64,000 nt of DNA from Anaeroplasmataceae bacterium (GTDB taxonomy: Bacteria > Bacillota_I > Bacilli_A > Acholeplasmatales > Anaeroplasmataceae), in NCBI GenBank assembly GCA_020025015.1, contig JAHHSV010000003.1, positions 1 to 64,000 on the forward strand. The letters are read 5' to 3'. The notes beneath the pieces were generated by a model. It did no database searches, had not been told where the DNA came from, and saw only the letters and a program-made list of their open reading frames with translations. Positions 12,601-19,552 of this stretch are shown here, one piece after another. Made by a program: the position numbers and the translations under genes. Within the stretch, counting starts at the first letter, position 1, and each line of letters opens with the position of its first letter.

Positions 12601-15600
12601 TACTCTACATCAGGGTGACCAGTATCAAATCTGCCCTTAGATCCAGTAACTGTAACTTTCTTAACTATATCTGTATTAATAGTATTATCTGCACTAATAT
12701 ACATTAACACTGGAATATACACATCATTATAGTTAGGATATGACAAATATACCCAAACTATATATTGACCTGGCTCAGTAATGTAAATTGGATCCTCTCC
12801 GAAACTACAATTTGGAGTCGTAAAATTATAACCATATTCATATAGTCCACCAAAACCATATAATACTTGTGAGAAAATAGGATTATAATTTTTAGCAACT
12901 ACATAATGTGGAGAATTATCATAATCTCCAACTAAATATGTATAATATAAATCTTCTGGTTTTTCTTTTTCTACCTTAACATCATTTTCGTTGACTAATT
13001 CATACGTAATATTCAATTTTCGAATTATTAGTGTAGCAACACCCTCATATGTTTTATAGTTTGGTGCTGAAACTCTAAAATTAATCTTATATGTTCCTGC
13101 TTCAAAAGCCATAAATGGTTGAGTTGTCCAGCCTGAAGAATGCTCATAAATAATCTTATAATCCTTGCCAGGAGTTAATAAGATATCTGGGTATTCAGAA
13201 TCACTTATTTCAACGTTTATTCTATGTGGTTGATTATCCCAATCAACCTCCACTGGAGTTTCAACATAATGGAATTCACGAGGTTTTATTACTGCAGTAA
13301 AATTAACTCTTATTTCATAGCATGATAGCCTATCTTCTCCATTGGCATTCTTTAATGATAAATTGCCAAAGAAAATACCACTACCTAGTCCAGAATAAGA
13401 ACCAGCATTTAATGAATTACTCTTTAAATTACCATATATTGTATCGCCTGGCAATAAACCATTTGGACAAACTTCTTGTATGAAAGTATTATTAATTTCT
13501 AACTCCCAAGGAGATTTACCATCATAAACCTTATAGGTTCTAGGATCAGTAGGATCTAATGTTATATTCAATACTCTCGGTGTAATTTCAACCGTAAATA
13601 CATTAGTACCTTGATCTGTTATAGGTAAGAAGAAATCTGTTTCTGGAATATCTAATTTGATAAAATATTTTCCTACATTGATTGGGGCTTCTGGTAAAGG
13701 TTTTACCAACGCCTTATCATTATATGAATAATAGGTAAATGTGATATTTTGGTCCTTTCCCTTCTTTAAAATGAATGGATTTGGATCAAAAGGCTTACCA
13801 GTATATTCACTTCTAAATTCCGGATTAACTTTTACTTTGCTCTTTTTGAATATAATTTCAAAGGCAGCATTAGGATTATCCATATTTTTCTTAGGCATAT
13901 CCTCTGTAATGAATCGATCGGCAGTTACCTGATAAGCAACTAAATAACCAACACCATCAGAACTAATATTTGTCCAATACTTTGGAACATTAACTGTCTC
14001 ACCAGTGCCATATGAATAGCCAATAACTAAATTATTGTTTTCTAATCCTTGATTATTGACTATTACATTGAATGCATGAGGATCTCCATCTGCCTCATAC
14101 TCCATATAATATCTTCCACGATCATTAACCTTTAATGTACCATCGTTATTTTTAACAAAATCAATAGGTTCTCTAGTAGGATTTTCACCTTGGCCTACCA
14201 TCTCATAACGTAATGAGAACTTGTTATGTAAAATAGTTACAGAAACTTCTTGCAAATCTAAATCATAATAAGTTGTTTCATTAATTCCATTACGTCCAGT
14301 TATCATTGGTTCTACTCCCCAAACGATAGTATTATCCTTAAATGAATGTAATTCTGCCTTATCGTCGATTGTTCTTAGCTCACCCGTCAATACACTATTA
14401 GGTCCTAAGCCTGTCATTGTGACATAGCTTGGTAAGCTAGACCATGAATTAAATGACCAATATAATTCTCTTGGATCAATTTTATACTTATAATTATTAA
14501 TGATTATTTTTACTTCACCATTAGCGATTTTATAATAATAATTCAATTGATCCTTATTTTCCACAATCAAATTGTTTTTCTTTACAGAGGTTGCCTGAGT
14601 AGCATCTCCTACTGTTACTGTAACAACTCCCTTAGTACCTGGTGTATATTCATTTCGGCTATTTTGATATGAAAAATCATCCTCTTGAAGATGAGTCATT
14701 AACTCATTAGTTCTTGTATTATAAACTTTAGGGACTATATTTAATGATTCACCATTATATTTATGGATATGATAGTTAATTCCATCTTCAACAACTATAT
14801 CTTCATTTGGCCATTCTATTCTAACGGTTGCTTTAGTAATAACAACTAAAATCTTACTAATATCTAAGGTGAAATTATTAGTTAATTTCTTTCCTGTTAC
14901 CTTGCTAACTATAGTAAAGCCGTTAGACCATCTCAATCCATTATTTTCCATATAAGGAATAGCGCGACAATTAGGGCTGTCTGTCATTAAGGTACCGCTA
15001 ACTTTTACATCATCCGGTAATCCTAGAATATTTGATTGATTCCACTCACTAAATGTCCAGTTTAAACCTGTATATTCATAATTCACTTGGTATCCATCAG
15101 GCTTTGTAATGTGGGTTCCAAGCACAACTGTTAATGCCTTTTTCTTAATATTAAAATAATACGTTGTATCCCCAACAAAACGGTCATCCTTAGGAGTTAT
15201 ATAAATTTGAGCTCTATCGCCATTTGGCGTATTCTCATCACAAGCATTGATGTTATTATAGTAACTAAAATTAAAGGCTGTCGAATCAAAATGCTCATCA
15301 ATACCTGATCCTACTATTTTACCTTGAGTTCTAATATCCTTTATTGTACGTGTCTTTGCTGTGCCATCATACATTGGTACACCACCAAATTCAAAGAATA
15401 ATCCGGAAACTAAATATTTTGGTGTTGTACCAGATAGAGTCCATTTGTCTCTATAGAAGATTAGGCCCTTCATAAAGTCTTCGTTCTTTGGTGAAGTTTC
15501 TCTATCACTATAAGTGCCATTTTCTAATTCTGATTCTAATTTATAAGACCATACTTTAATCTTATTATTATTAGTAGAATTTAAGAATGCTCCATCACCT

Positions 15601-18600
15601 ATTTTCTCGTAGGTTTCTGGTATAATTATTTCCTTTATATTCGTTTGATCGCTTAATGCTCTTTCACCAATTGCAATAATATTAACACCCAAATGTCTAC
15701 GTGGTAATTGCACTAACTCTCCTAACTGGTATCCTTGTTTTACACCAATAATCTTCCAGCCTATAAAGTCTCCTGTTGGATTCTTAATTTCTGCATATTC
15801 GTAAATATCTTCATCATTATAACCAATGATATAAACAGGGAAATTACAATTCCAATTTTCAACCCATCCTGATGGCCAATCCTTTTCTTGCTTATATACA
15901 TATAATGTAAATATTGGATTTTTACTACATCCTGTATATACATCATGATCAATGCTTGTTACAGAATTAGGAATTATCATAGTTGTAAAATTAGTACATC
16001 CCGCAAAAGCATACGCTCCAATTGATTGAGTCTTATCGCTTAGTTTAAAATTAGGTAATGAACTACAACCATTAAATGCATGAGGACCAATAGCTGTTGT
16101 TTCAGGATCCTGAGTGAAATCCGTTAAATTAACACATCCCTTTACAAAACCTTCAGGAATAACTGTCGTAACCCCCGTTAAATCAAGTTTCTTTAAACTT
16201 GTACAATTTTCAAACATATAAGGGCGGGCTGTATTGATGCCAAGTTTTACGTTCTCTAAATATGCACAATTAGCAAATAAGCCTGAGCCTATATATTCTA
16301 AACCAGCTGGTACATCAACTGTAACTATTTGATTACATCCTGAAAAAGCGTAATCACCAACAATTCTAAACTTGCTTAAATCAACACCTTGTATTGAAGT
16401 TTGAGCAAATGAATATGCTCCAAGTTCAGTTGTAACATTGTCAACAATTACTGTATTTAAATCATTAAGTGCTAGACAATTATAAAATGCATAATTACCG
16501 ATTTTTTCTGGTGCATAATTAACACCAAAATTGAAATTACTTAAATTTACGCAATTATAGAAAGCCTCTTCTGGTATCTGAACAATCTTATTAGTGAAAT
16601 TAAGATTAACTGTTGTAAGAGAACTGAAATTCTTAAATGCACCCTTACCTATATAACCATTTTTTTGCTTAACAGTAACTATAGTTAATGATTTAGGCAC
16701 TTGATAATATGAGCCGAACTCATAAGCAGTATAAGTATTACTATAACTTGAGGTTCCAAACATATAGCCCAATGTATAATAAGAATCTGAATTATAGCTA
16801 GACTGTTGAATGTTTTCATCTCGTCCTATAAAAGGTACAACAAGTTCTTCAAGCTTAGAACAACCATTTAAAGCACCCTCGTTAAAACGCTGACCTGAAA
16901 CATAATCTAATTCAATTCGTGTTAAATTTTTAAAATCTCTGAATGCATAGGTCGAATATACTGTTTCATTGGTTATTCTTACAGTTTTTAAAGATACTGG
17001 AATATATCTAACATATTGCGAATAGCCATAGCCATAAAATAACGTACTTTTATCATATAGGTTTGCGTTTGTTGTAACTACAGTATCACCAAAAATCCAT
17101 TGTAATGAGTTGGTAATCTCATAATATGCCCACCAATAATAGCCACTATGATATGAAGTACCATCATATCCACCTTTATATGAACCAATAAAAGGTAATG
17201 TTAAATTCTCTATATAAGAGCAATTGTATAGAATCTCATTTTCAATAGAAGTTGTATTAGCACTAATATCTAAAGTAATAATATTTAGATTTTGAATGTT
17301 TTCGGTATATATAACACTTTGATTTGTCAATCTCAAGGTCTTAAGAGAAATAGGAACTACATAACTTCTGTCAGAACCAGAGCCAGTAATATAATATTTG
17401 TCCTTACCAGTTCCAACCATATTCTCATCAGCTGTTCCGAACAATCTACCAATATGTCTATGTTCAGTTGGCTCATATCTATAACTACCAACTGTAGGTA
17501 TAATCAATTCCTCTAACGACTCGCAACCTTTTAAAACATTTGGCGCAATTGTTGAAATTGAAGAACTATTAATGTTTAAAATTTTAACATTCTTTAAGCC
17601 TTGTAAAACACCTTTTTCTAATTGAGTTTCCTTATCAATTCTTATTTCTGTTAAACGAGCAGGAATAAATGCAGATAACCATTCTGTCGAGTGAACATCT
17701 TCACTACCCCAGTATTGCTTAGCAGTATAGAAGTTTACATCGTTCTCATCAATTTGGAAACCATTTTCTCCTTCGATTGAACCTATGGCTGCATCGCAGA
17801 AAATCCAGTTAAATAGGTTTGCTTTTTTCCTTTCAATATAGTCTTTTTCATCTGAGCCAGGATTTAGGCTTGTATCAGAATTTTTATCCTTACCTATGAA
17901 AGGTAAAACCATCCTAGTGATACCATAACAACCATAGAAAGCACCCTTACCAATAGTTTGTAAATTTGTATAACCAGATAAATCCACTTCAGTTAATGAA
18001 GTACAACCCTTGAAAGCTGCATCACCAATCTCGGTAATCCCATTAGGTATTCTTTTGAAAAAATCACCTGGTAAAGTTTCACATCTAAAGAATGCTCCTG
18101 TACCTATTCTATCTACTGTATTAATTTTTATATCAGATAATTTTGTACAATTTGAAAAAAATCCTTCTGGTATCTCTGCCAAAGTTTTTGGCATAACAAC
18201 CGTTTGTAAATTTTGATTTGTTGATAAAATTAGCTTTTCTAAATTTCCAACCTCATCAACATTAAACTCTACCTTATTAAGCTTCTTACAATTTGAAAAA
18301 GCTGACATACCAATCTTACCAATTCGTTTTAAATTATTTTCACCCTTTGAATCTTTAGTACCAATTATAATAGTCTCTAGTGTAGGGTTTTCAAAAACAG
18401 CACGAACAGGAATCATTTCCATTGTCTGATGATCACCAACCCCTGTTTCAGGAGTATATGCTTCACCGGTAATTATTAATTTTTTCAAAGTTGATGGAAC
18501 ATAATCTAATTGTTTTCCTTCGGTAGAGGCAACATTCTTAATCCAACCTTGAGTAATAGAAAGCATATTGGAATTAGGGTCATAACCAGTTCCAGTTTTG

Positions 18601-19355
18601 TCATATGTTGTATATCGTTGATAGTTTAATTCTTGCTTTCTATGAGGGCCACCAAACATCGAACCTAAAATACCAACCTTTTCATCCAATAACTCTGGAT
18701 TTTGCATATCAGTCTTAGTTATTCTTCTAGTACCGATAAATGGAACTTTCATATATTCTAGAGAAGCAAACCCCCATAATGATCCTTTTGTGACTTCCTT
18801 AATACTCTTAGGTAAAATTATTGCTTTAAAATTTTGAGATAAGAAAGCAGATGTTTTTTTGAACGCTTCTGTTGCAACAGGAACAGTACCATCTTCGCTA
18901 TATCCAGTAGCATTGTTCATAAAATCGGGATTAGTGTTAGTAACAAAGACCGTATTATTTCCAATTTCCGTTCTAGGATATGGAATGTCGACTCTTGTAA
19001 CATGATATGTCACTCCATCTTGCTTATTAACAATCGTTTCTGGAATTGCAAGAGTAGTATATTTAGTTCTTGAAAAATTACCAGTAACACCCTTGAAGGT
19101 TACTTCTTTATATTGAGCATCTGGTGCTGAAGTAACTTCAAATTTCATAAATTCTTCATCAAGATAAGTTGTAGCATCTGGATCCTTCACTTCTAGTGAA
19201 GTAAGGCTAGATGAACTATCAAAAATTGATATTTCTTTGTTAGAAATATAACATGTAAAAATTGCTAATAAAGTCATAGCAAAAATCATAATAGTTATTA
19301 ATCTTGATTTAAATATTTTAGGCAAAGAAATTTGAAATTCTTGTTTAGGTTTCAT
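3639..19355 (-). CDS. Giant BspA-LRR / MBG-repeat protein with C-terminal dockerin (5,238 aa)
   Basis: Surface protein and shorter paralogue of the 11,986-residue protein. Residues 1-18 are basic and polar, 19-38 are a hydrophobic segment without an obvious cleavage site, so it is a signal peptide or signal anchor. Residues about 155-1265 are BspA-type LRRs (I-G-x-x-A-F-x-x-C), including five copies of the PFIG...IFG insertion unit. A junction module follows, then about 34 MBG/YDG-type Ig-like modules of roughly 80-110 residues to about residue 5000. Each carries YDG or a variant such as YNG or YTG, then G-x-Y, and ends in strands like FEITKR. A Gly/Asp/Pro-rich linker interrupts the array near residues 2340-2380. 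The last 69 residues are dockerin-like. ATG at 19355 follows an AGGGGGA ribosome site and a good promoter. Extracellular binding or adhesion is inferred. No catalytic domain or LPXTG is seen. Confidence 0.9.
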   Translation of the reverse strand: MKPKQEFQISLPKIFKSRLITIMIFAMTLLAIFTCYISNKEISIFDSSSSLTSLEVKDPDATTYLDEEFMKFEVTSAPDAQYKEVTFKGVTGNFSRTKYTTLAIPETIVNKQDGVTYHVTRVDIPYPRTEIGNNTVFVTNTNPDFMNNATGYSEDGTVPVATEAFKKTSAFLSQNFKAIILPKSIKEVTKGSLWGFASLEYMKVPFIGTRRITKTDMQNPELLDEKVGILGSMFGGPHRKQELNYQRYTTYDKTGTGYDPNSNMLSITQGWIKNVASTEGKQLDYVPSTLKKLIITGEAYTPETGVGDHQTMEMIPVRAVFENPTLETIIIGTKDSKGENNLKRIGKIGMSAFSNCKKLNKVEFNVDEVGNLEKLILSTNQNLQTVVMPKTLAEIPEGFFSNCTKLSDIKINTVDRIGTGAFFRCETLPGDFFKRIPNGITEIGDAAFKGCTSLTEVDLSGYTNLQTIGKGAFYGCYGITRMVLPFIGKDKNSDTSLNPGSDEKDYIERKKANLFNWIFCDAAIGSIEGENGFQIDENDVNFYTAKQYWGSEDVHSTEWLSAFIPARLTEIRIDKETQLEKGVLQGLKNVKILNINSSSISTIAPNVLKGCESLEELIIPTVGSYRYEPTEHRHIGRLFGTADENMVGTGKDKYYITGSGSDRSYVVPISLKTLRLTNQSVIYTENIQNLNIITLDISANTTSIENEILYNCSYIENLTLPFIGSYKGGYDGTSYHSGYYWWAYYEITNSLQWIFGDTVVTTNANLYDKSTLFYGYGYSQYVRYIPVSLKTVRITNETVYSTYAFRDFKNLTRIELDYVSGQRFNEGALNGCSKLEELVVPFIGRDENIQQSSYNSDSYYTLGYMFGTSSYSNTYTAYEFGSYYQVPKSLTIVTVKQKNGYIGKGAFKNFSSLTTVNLNFTNKIVQIPEEAFYNCVNLSNFNFGVNYAPEKIGNYAFYNCLALNDLNTVIVDNVTTELGAYSFAQTSIQGVDLSKFRIVGDYAFSGCNQIVTVDVPAGLEYIGSGLFANCAYLENVKLGINTARPYMFENCTSLKKLDLTGVTTVIPEGFVKGCVNLTDFTQDPETTAIGPHAFNGCSSLPNFKLSDKTQSIGAYAFAGCTNFTTMIIPNSVTSIDHDVYTGCSKNPIFTLYVYKQEKDWPSGWVENWNCNFPVYIIGYNDEDIYEYAEIKNPTGDFIGWKIIGVKQGYQLGELVQLPRRHLGVNIIAIGERALSDQTNIKEIIIPETYEKIGDGAFLNSTNNNKIKVWSYKLESELENGTYSDRETSPKNEDFMKGLIFYRDKWTLSGTTPKYLVSGLFFEFGGVPMYDGTAKTRTIKDIRTQGKIVGSGIDEHFDSTAFNFSYYNNINACDENTPNGDRAQIYITPKDDRFVGDTTYYFNIKKKALTVVLGTHITKPDGYQVNYEYTGLNWTFSEWNQSNILGLPDDVKVSGTLMTDSPNCRAIPYMENNGLRWSNGFTIVSKVTGKKLTNNFTLDISKILVVITKATVRIEWPNEDIVVEDGINYHIHKYNGESLNIVPKVYNTRTNELMTHLQEDDFSYQNSRNEYTPGTKGVVTVTVGDATQATSVKKNNLIVENKDQLNYYYKIANGEVKIIINNYKYKIDPRELYWSFNSWSSLPSYVTMTGLGPNSVLTGELRTIDDKAELHSFKDNTIVWGVEPMITGRNGINETTYYDLDLQEVSVTILHNKFSLRYEMVGQGENPTREPIDFVKNNDGTLKVNDRGRYYMEYEADGDPHAFNVIVNNQGLENNNLVIGYSYGTGETVNVPKYWTNISSDGVGYLVAYQVTADRFITEDMPKKNMDNPNAAFEIIFKKSKVKVNPEFRSEYTGKPFDPNPFILKKGKDQNITFTYYSYNDKALVKPLPEAPINVGKYFIKLDIPETDFFLPITDQGTNVFTVEITPRVLNITLDPTDPRTYKVYDGKSPWELEINNTFIQEVCPNGLLPGDTIYGNLKSNSLNAGSYSGLGSGIFFGNLSLKNANGEDRLSCYEIRVNFTAVIKPREFHYVETPVEVDWDNQPHRINVEISDSEYPDILLTPGKDYKIIYEHSSGWTTQPFMAFEAGTYKINFRVSAPNYKTYEGVATLIIRKLNITYELVNENDVKVEKEKPEDLYYTYLVGDYDNSPHYVVAKNYNPIFSQVLYGFGGLYEYGYNFTTPNCSFGEDPIYITEPGQYIVWVYLSYPNYNDVYIPVLMYISADNTINTDIVKKVTVTGSKGRFDTGHPDVEYSVNVSLPVGEEQDYSVYYSQNLPEYKYLLDVSNPTEVSGVEYGAYDITDWTKDIKQVTYTKEGTYKVFVKVVRNNGYKPYITAVDVIIYPEDQGGGNGGGDGGDGGVVPPGPTPPIDPDVPLKKIEGVTFTGTEVIYDGKEHTITINNLDKYYKLYGEKVKVFSTRRNDLTNVSDESLWSEGLLTFVNSGKYQLHIMIKIPGYEPFFGSTDVNGKPIEVIIEKRDPNVRLVTTTVEYCKEPIPDSAIICDEDMHDGARRVSFYNLDQTGTGKGSRLPVNPTELGRYYVEVEYLATQNCLGKKVGGIIEIIKRTITMDIQGEMEYDGAIHWPIIKFDTHTTDTFKYEIYSIDGPLTTLTYPDGTNSRVPIEIGDYKIGVRIIGKTDYYVLEKDVVDFKITNRKINIELELDVPFDGNRPVKVTYDKLKEALTREQIDAIESKLLANIYTIGVGGELVPVPTNDEIDLNSYVQTKSGQEGQYLYITGQDILNNLIVNFSVVNDKGQKRDYYEFVLNLTINIVQPELDLIIDGYEGFYDGEEHGPTIKLNSNVTGIRYYFALSETSEDLHSRPFKFTDVGEHTVYYVVTSPGFADKRGSYVINIKKTDLDINLSEQTKTYDGEYLDAVFTINNITRNTKVVIDQAKKYYFNKNDVTLEQLNALFADFTASNPNYKLFEKYNIQNNAIKDAGEYYLVIYYQDSLNWNKTFKIGTEVIEKRILDVTFEPTLNPGIPTDGKGNFVFTFDYNGQYRFIGINGKTTIATGNLVPGQSLDTNPNVQMLNSIRPNSPDAGVYSGLDFEFDPIGIVDQKGNQVGKNYKPNVKNLKVVIKKIPLPEDLFNADAEQSKEYTGNSIFPDVFKPEGSGNLKVVSILKYDTAANKPYGQQLTSAVNVGTYEFKVTLEEGKNYLASTKTLTIILTITRANINITWENTEKEYDGLYTPPVAHAVDKFGKEIQVVVKFETETSGILAGEYLATAVFKDLTLYDNYVLNNEELFYKITPKKYEYKLKEEKEYDGTPWKKNLTTSSFAGFLPDHQMEGYIVTKSENPDTYMYGVLIEGSKNQSNLGAYSFIWTPNITVNPKDAEGNYLTDAEGRKLVLDASQCFDIDFDLLVKIVGGKIQYECEKEQIFKYNGGMHRFQLTVKFPTNNVTISYKWKKSEEDESKFVTSTTAPEFKEIGSYDVRYSIAGHQFAGDVVEGEAVVRVVKGDPVFEIVNDLNRQYDGLPAYQFNNLKFIDNMRFNDTGNIADIEFKVYYLGDKREGTGILIPESEYQNQNMVGYYRIVVTCKKDQVTPEDNRYEDLHYEKIFQILPKELTVAIKQNITISKFTPEPDKNILQEGDKHSITGNINLGNNVIAQNFTATYELTINKLQRGKYAISKQINGLSETLDNGMVFNWKLTNSKDGQADNVGASQNFIVKLNVNIVVSYKKMNVVQPTDLEVVWEKDNQGYFNPIVVNEPIDAKITYSSDGSTFTDQVVKVKEPGVVVVYYRVEREDYEPFSGNYTITVKKRDRVDIAFDQDVVTKEYDDLVTAGADILNVQDPHYQDYLFDDQWSDADIVWEYRAFITDNKVDPEFLIGEKIDDPKDVGKYIIVAIIPESPHYNSLEIGSVFEITPKKITVLVKGEKVYDSNYWLSRENISGVNTITVTGNLPNHEFKGSFYTNGANAKKYYASDFRWENPNNNYTITAVDGLNTRDVTKNYRVSFDNNSVVEILKANIKFTFENYVGKYDGALHGITVEVASPSKYKILYSETKNGNFTETEIKKSNPGIHKIYFKIVSEEPSGVKNYNDTAVQEATISIEKSKLTIIEVSDLSKVFDGAAVFFPTVKLDMEDNNTKDYVYEYFDSRHQSIVRGTETELNENNKRPRDAGVYYVSVTIPASGIHLGGTKEVMFTISKRPTKVVWSSTVFEYNGNRQIPEATITRAEEDLDEIVFNYNIKPLVGGDSKSIDPGKYQVNINADQLKNYAVDGGDFTYEITKCKVVISVKGNYKFTGNPYEFTYDPTGQAIQQNQQVFTVSNLPENHLFEGVLKTNSGLPGNYIVNSRADSSKFLEKYLWEGSNPEKPRIIINNIDVTDRCFDIEYDLKVIIDNGNFNVQVQEVLKQPYTGQSYSISVSTTAQNIEIRYSEKEAGPYKLTTPPAYTHVKVDSLGNVIPYITYYQIISTISGKEIARGSGVVEIIKAKSIFQLERPMEDMEYNGLSPIKPKFRYDGMNDPKQVREPKVQIWQADENGLFDTNKPSMRWEEMRNVGRYRIVFTLPGSSNYYNDYEDETAKVEFEIIPRKIIVRLPDQTKNFDSKPWNKEISNANVENLIGNHIFRGTLSTIKFEAGTYVNPDEFYWINGDWQVMSGDADLTKNYSITTSVKVEILPAEFDCTFTDYIGDYDGKLHQISYEIRNPKSGYTLEFGTSRDSYGPDQIMRAIGTTTVYYRLSAPNFRTIEGQKLIDIRPLDGDISNVNFPSKVYDGTPVPAPTFITVSTGAVKVTYYVSGDTEQANPLPGAPTNAGQYFGVITIESNGVHAEITARGAFTISKREIDVIWGKDVSFIYDGLEHAPSASAVGVAGEDVPVIVKDKRILAGTGYVATAETEHENYTLVNNTCTFEITKRVIDVPKFPPEQKFETGDEIKIKDEDGNEYVVDDTGKVTEIIHPDGTIDKNPDLDFGIVITPPDENGQGGRFDIVPNDKDNTKVPDGNSGGTITIIPKPIKDPNKELEIVYTYTNIYTGFEIHPLKAVYYIKTPAEGEKLTRTAEKVLLVEGKDYKVNYLGNVIDPTDNAQFELIADETLPSRRYDFKVTCTFKIVMEKPKLLELKADSISEFVTMVENYDDNTRSFDVAERTEANQKDMYLGHLFQGQYLTVYLNMFANDVNDIKIYNAEGIEIAQDDTSEIYVGTGWSFALVDEFGTEIDRVYCLLFGDANGDGQVNNIDRDFMENHFNGNATLDGLYNYAMCFIGGYFPSNLEVEKLIDHFAGNSIINEEYKPIK
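3642..3848 (-). other. Half-degenerate dockerin domain of the 5,238-aa protein
   Basis: The C-terminal 69 residues open with GDANGDGQVNNIDRDFMENHF, a canonical type I dockerin calcium loop (D, N, D, Q, D ligand pattern) plus recognition helix. The second half keeps the helix (LEVEKLIDHFAG), but where the second calcium loop should be it reads GGYFPSN, lacking the Asp/Asn ligands. The duplicated dockerin symmetry is therefore partly lost. Confidence 0.75.
4400..15380 (-). repeat. Array of about 34 MBG/YDG-type Ig-like modules (5,238-aa protein)
   Basis: Protein-level tandem array. Modules are recognised by a conserved YDG core followed by a hydrophobic/His or Pro position (for example YDGKEHTI, YDGEEHGPTI, YDGTPVPAP, YDGLEHAPSA), a later G-x-Y strand, and closing strands such as VEITKR or FEIIPRK. 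Modules are strongly diverged at DNA level, so the array is ancient rather than freshly amplified. Such arrays usually act as stalks in secreted Bacillota proteins. Confidence 0.8.
15580..18900 (-). repeat. BspA-type leucine-rich repeat array (5,238-aa protein)
   Basis: Residues about 155-1265 repeat a 22-24 residue unit with the LRR_5 pattern (I..I...AF..C..L..V.LP). Five units carry a longer insertion of the type PFIG...(x)FGxIFG...VPxSLxxVxIT. This is the recognition-type domain of the protein by analogy with BspA-like adhesins. Its ligand cannot be read from sequence. Confidence 0.85.
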
Positions 19356-19445
19356 ATTATAAAACGTCCCCCTTTTTTATTTACATAAAATAATTATTAT
19401 CAGCTCTAAAAAGCGTATAGTTATCTATAGTATCTTATACTACAA

Positions 19446-19474
19446 ATTATACTATATATTTATACTTACAACAA
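19446..19474 (-). promoter_or_regulatory. Promoter of the 5,238-aa protein gene
   Basis: On the minus strand, TTGTTG (+ 19469-19474) is followed after exactly 17 nt by a perfect TATAAT (+ 19446-19451). It lies about 90 nt upstream of the ATG at 19355 and just after the terminator of the upstream lipoprotein gene. The leader holds a small inverted repeat (TAGTAT-AAG-ATACTA). The promoter would serve this gene and the left-edge gene together. Confidence 0.65.
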
Positions 19475-19489
19475 TTAAAAACAATAAAA

Positions 19490-19545
19490 AAACAATAAAA
19501 AAATGCGATTTTAAGGCTTATTTTCCTTTAAATCACATTTTTTCA
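19490..19545 (-). terminator. Rho-independent terminator of the lipoprotein gene
   Basis: On the minus strand, a stem of about 15-17 bp (AAATGTGATTTAAAGG against CCTTAAAATCGCATTT, one G-T pair) is followed by a run of seven Ts and further T-rich sequence. It begins just after the TAA at 19553. Confidence 0.8.
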
Positions 19546-19552
19546 ATATATT

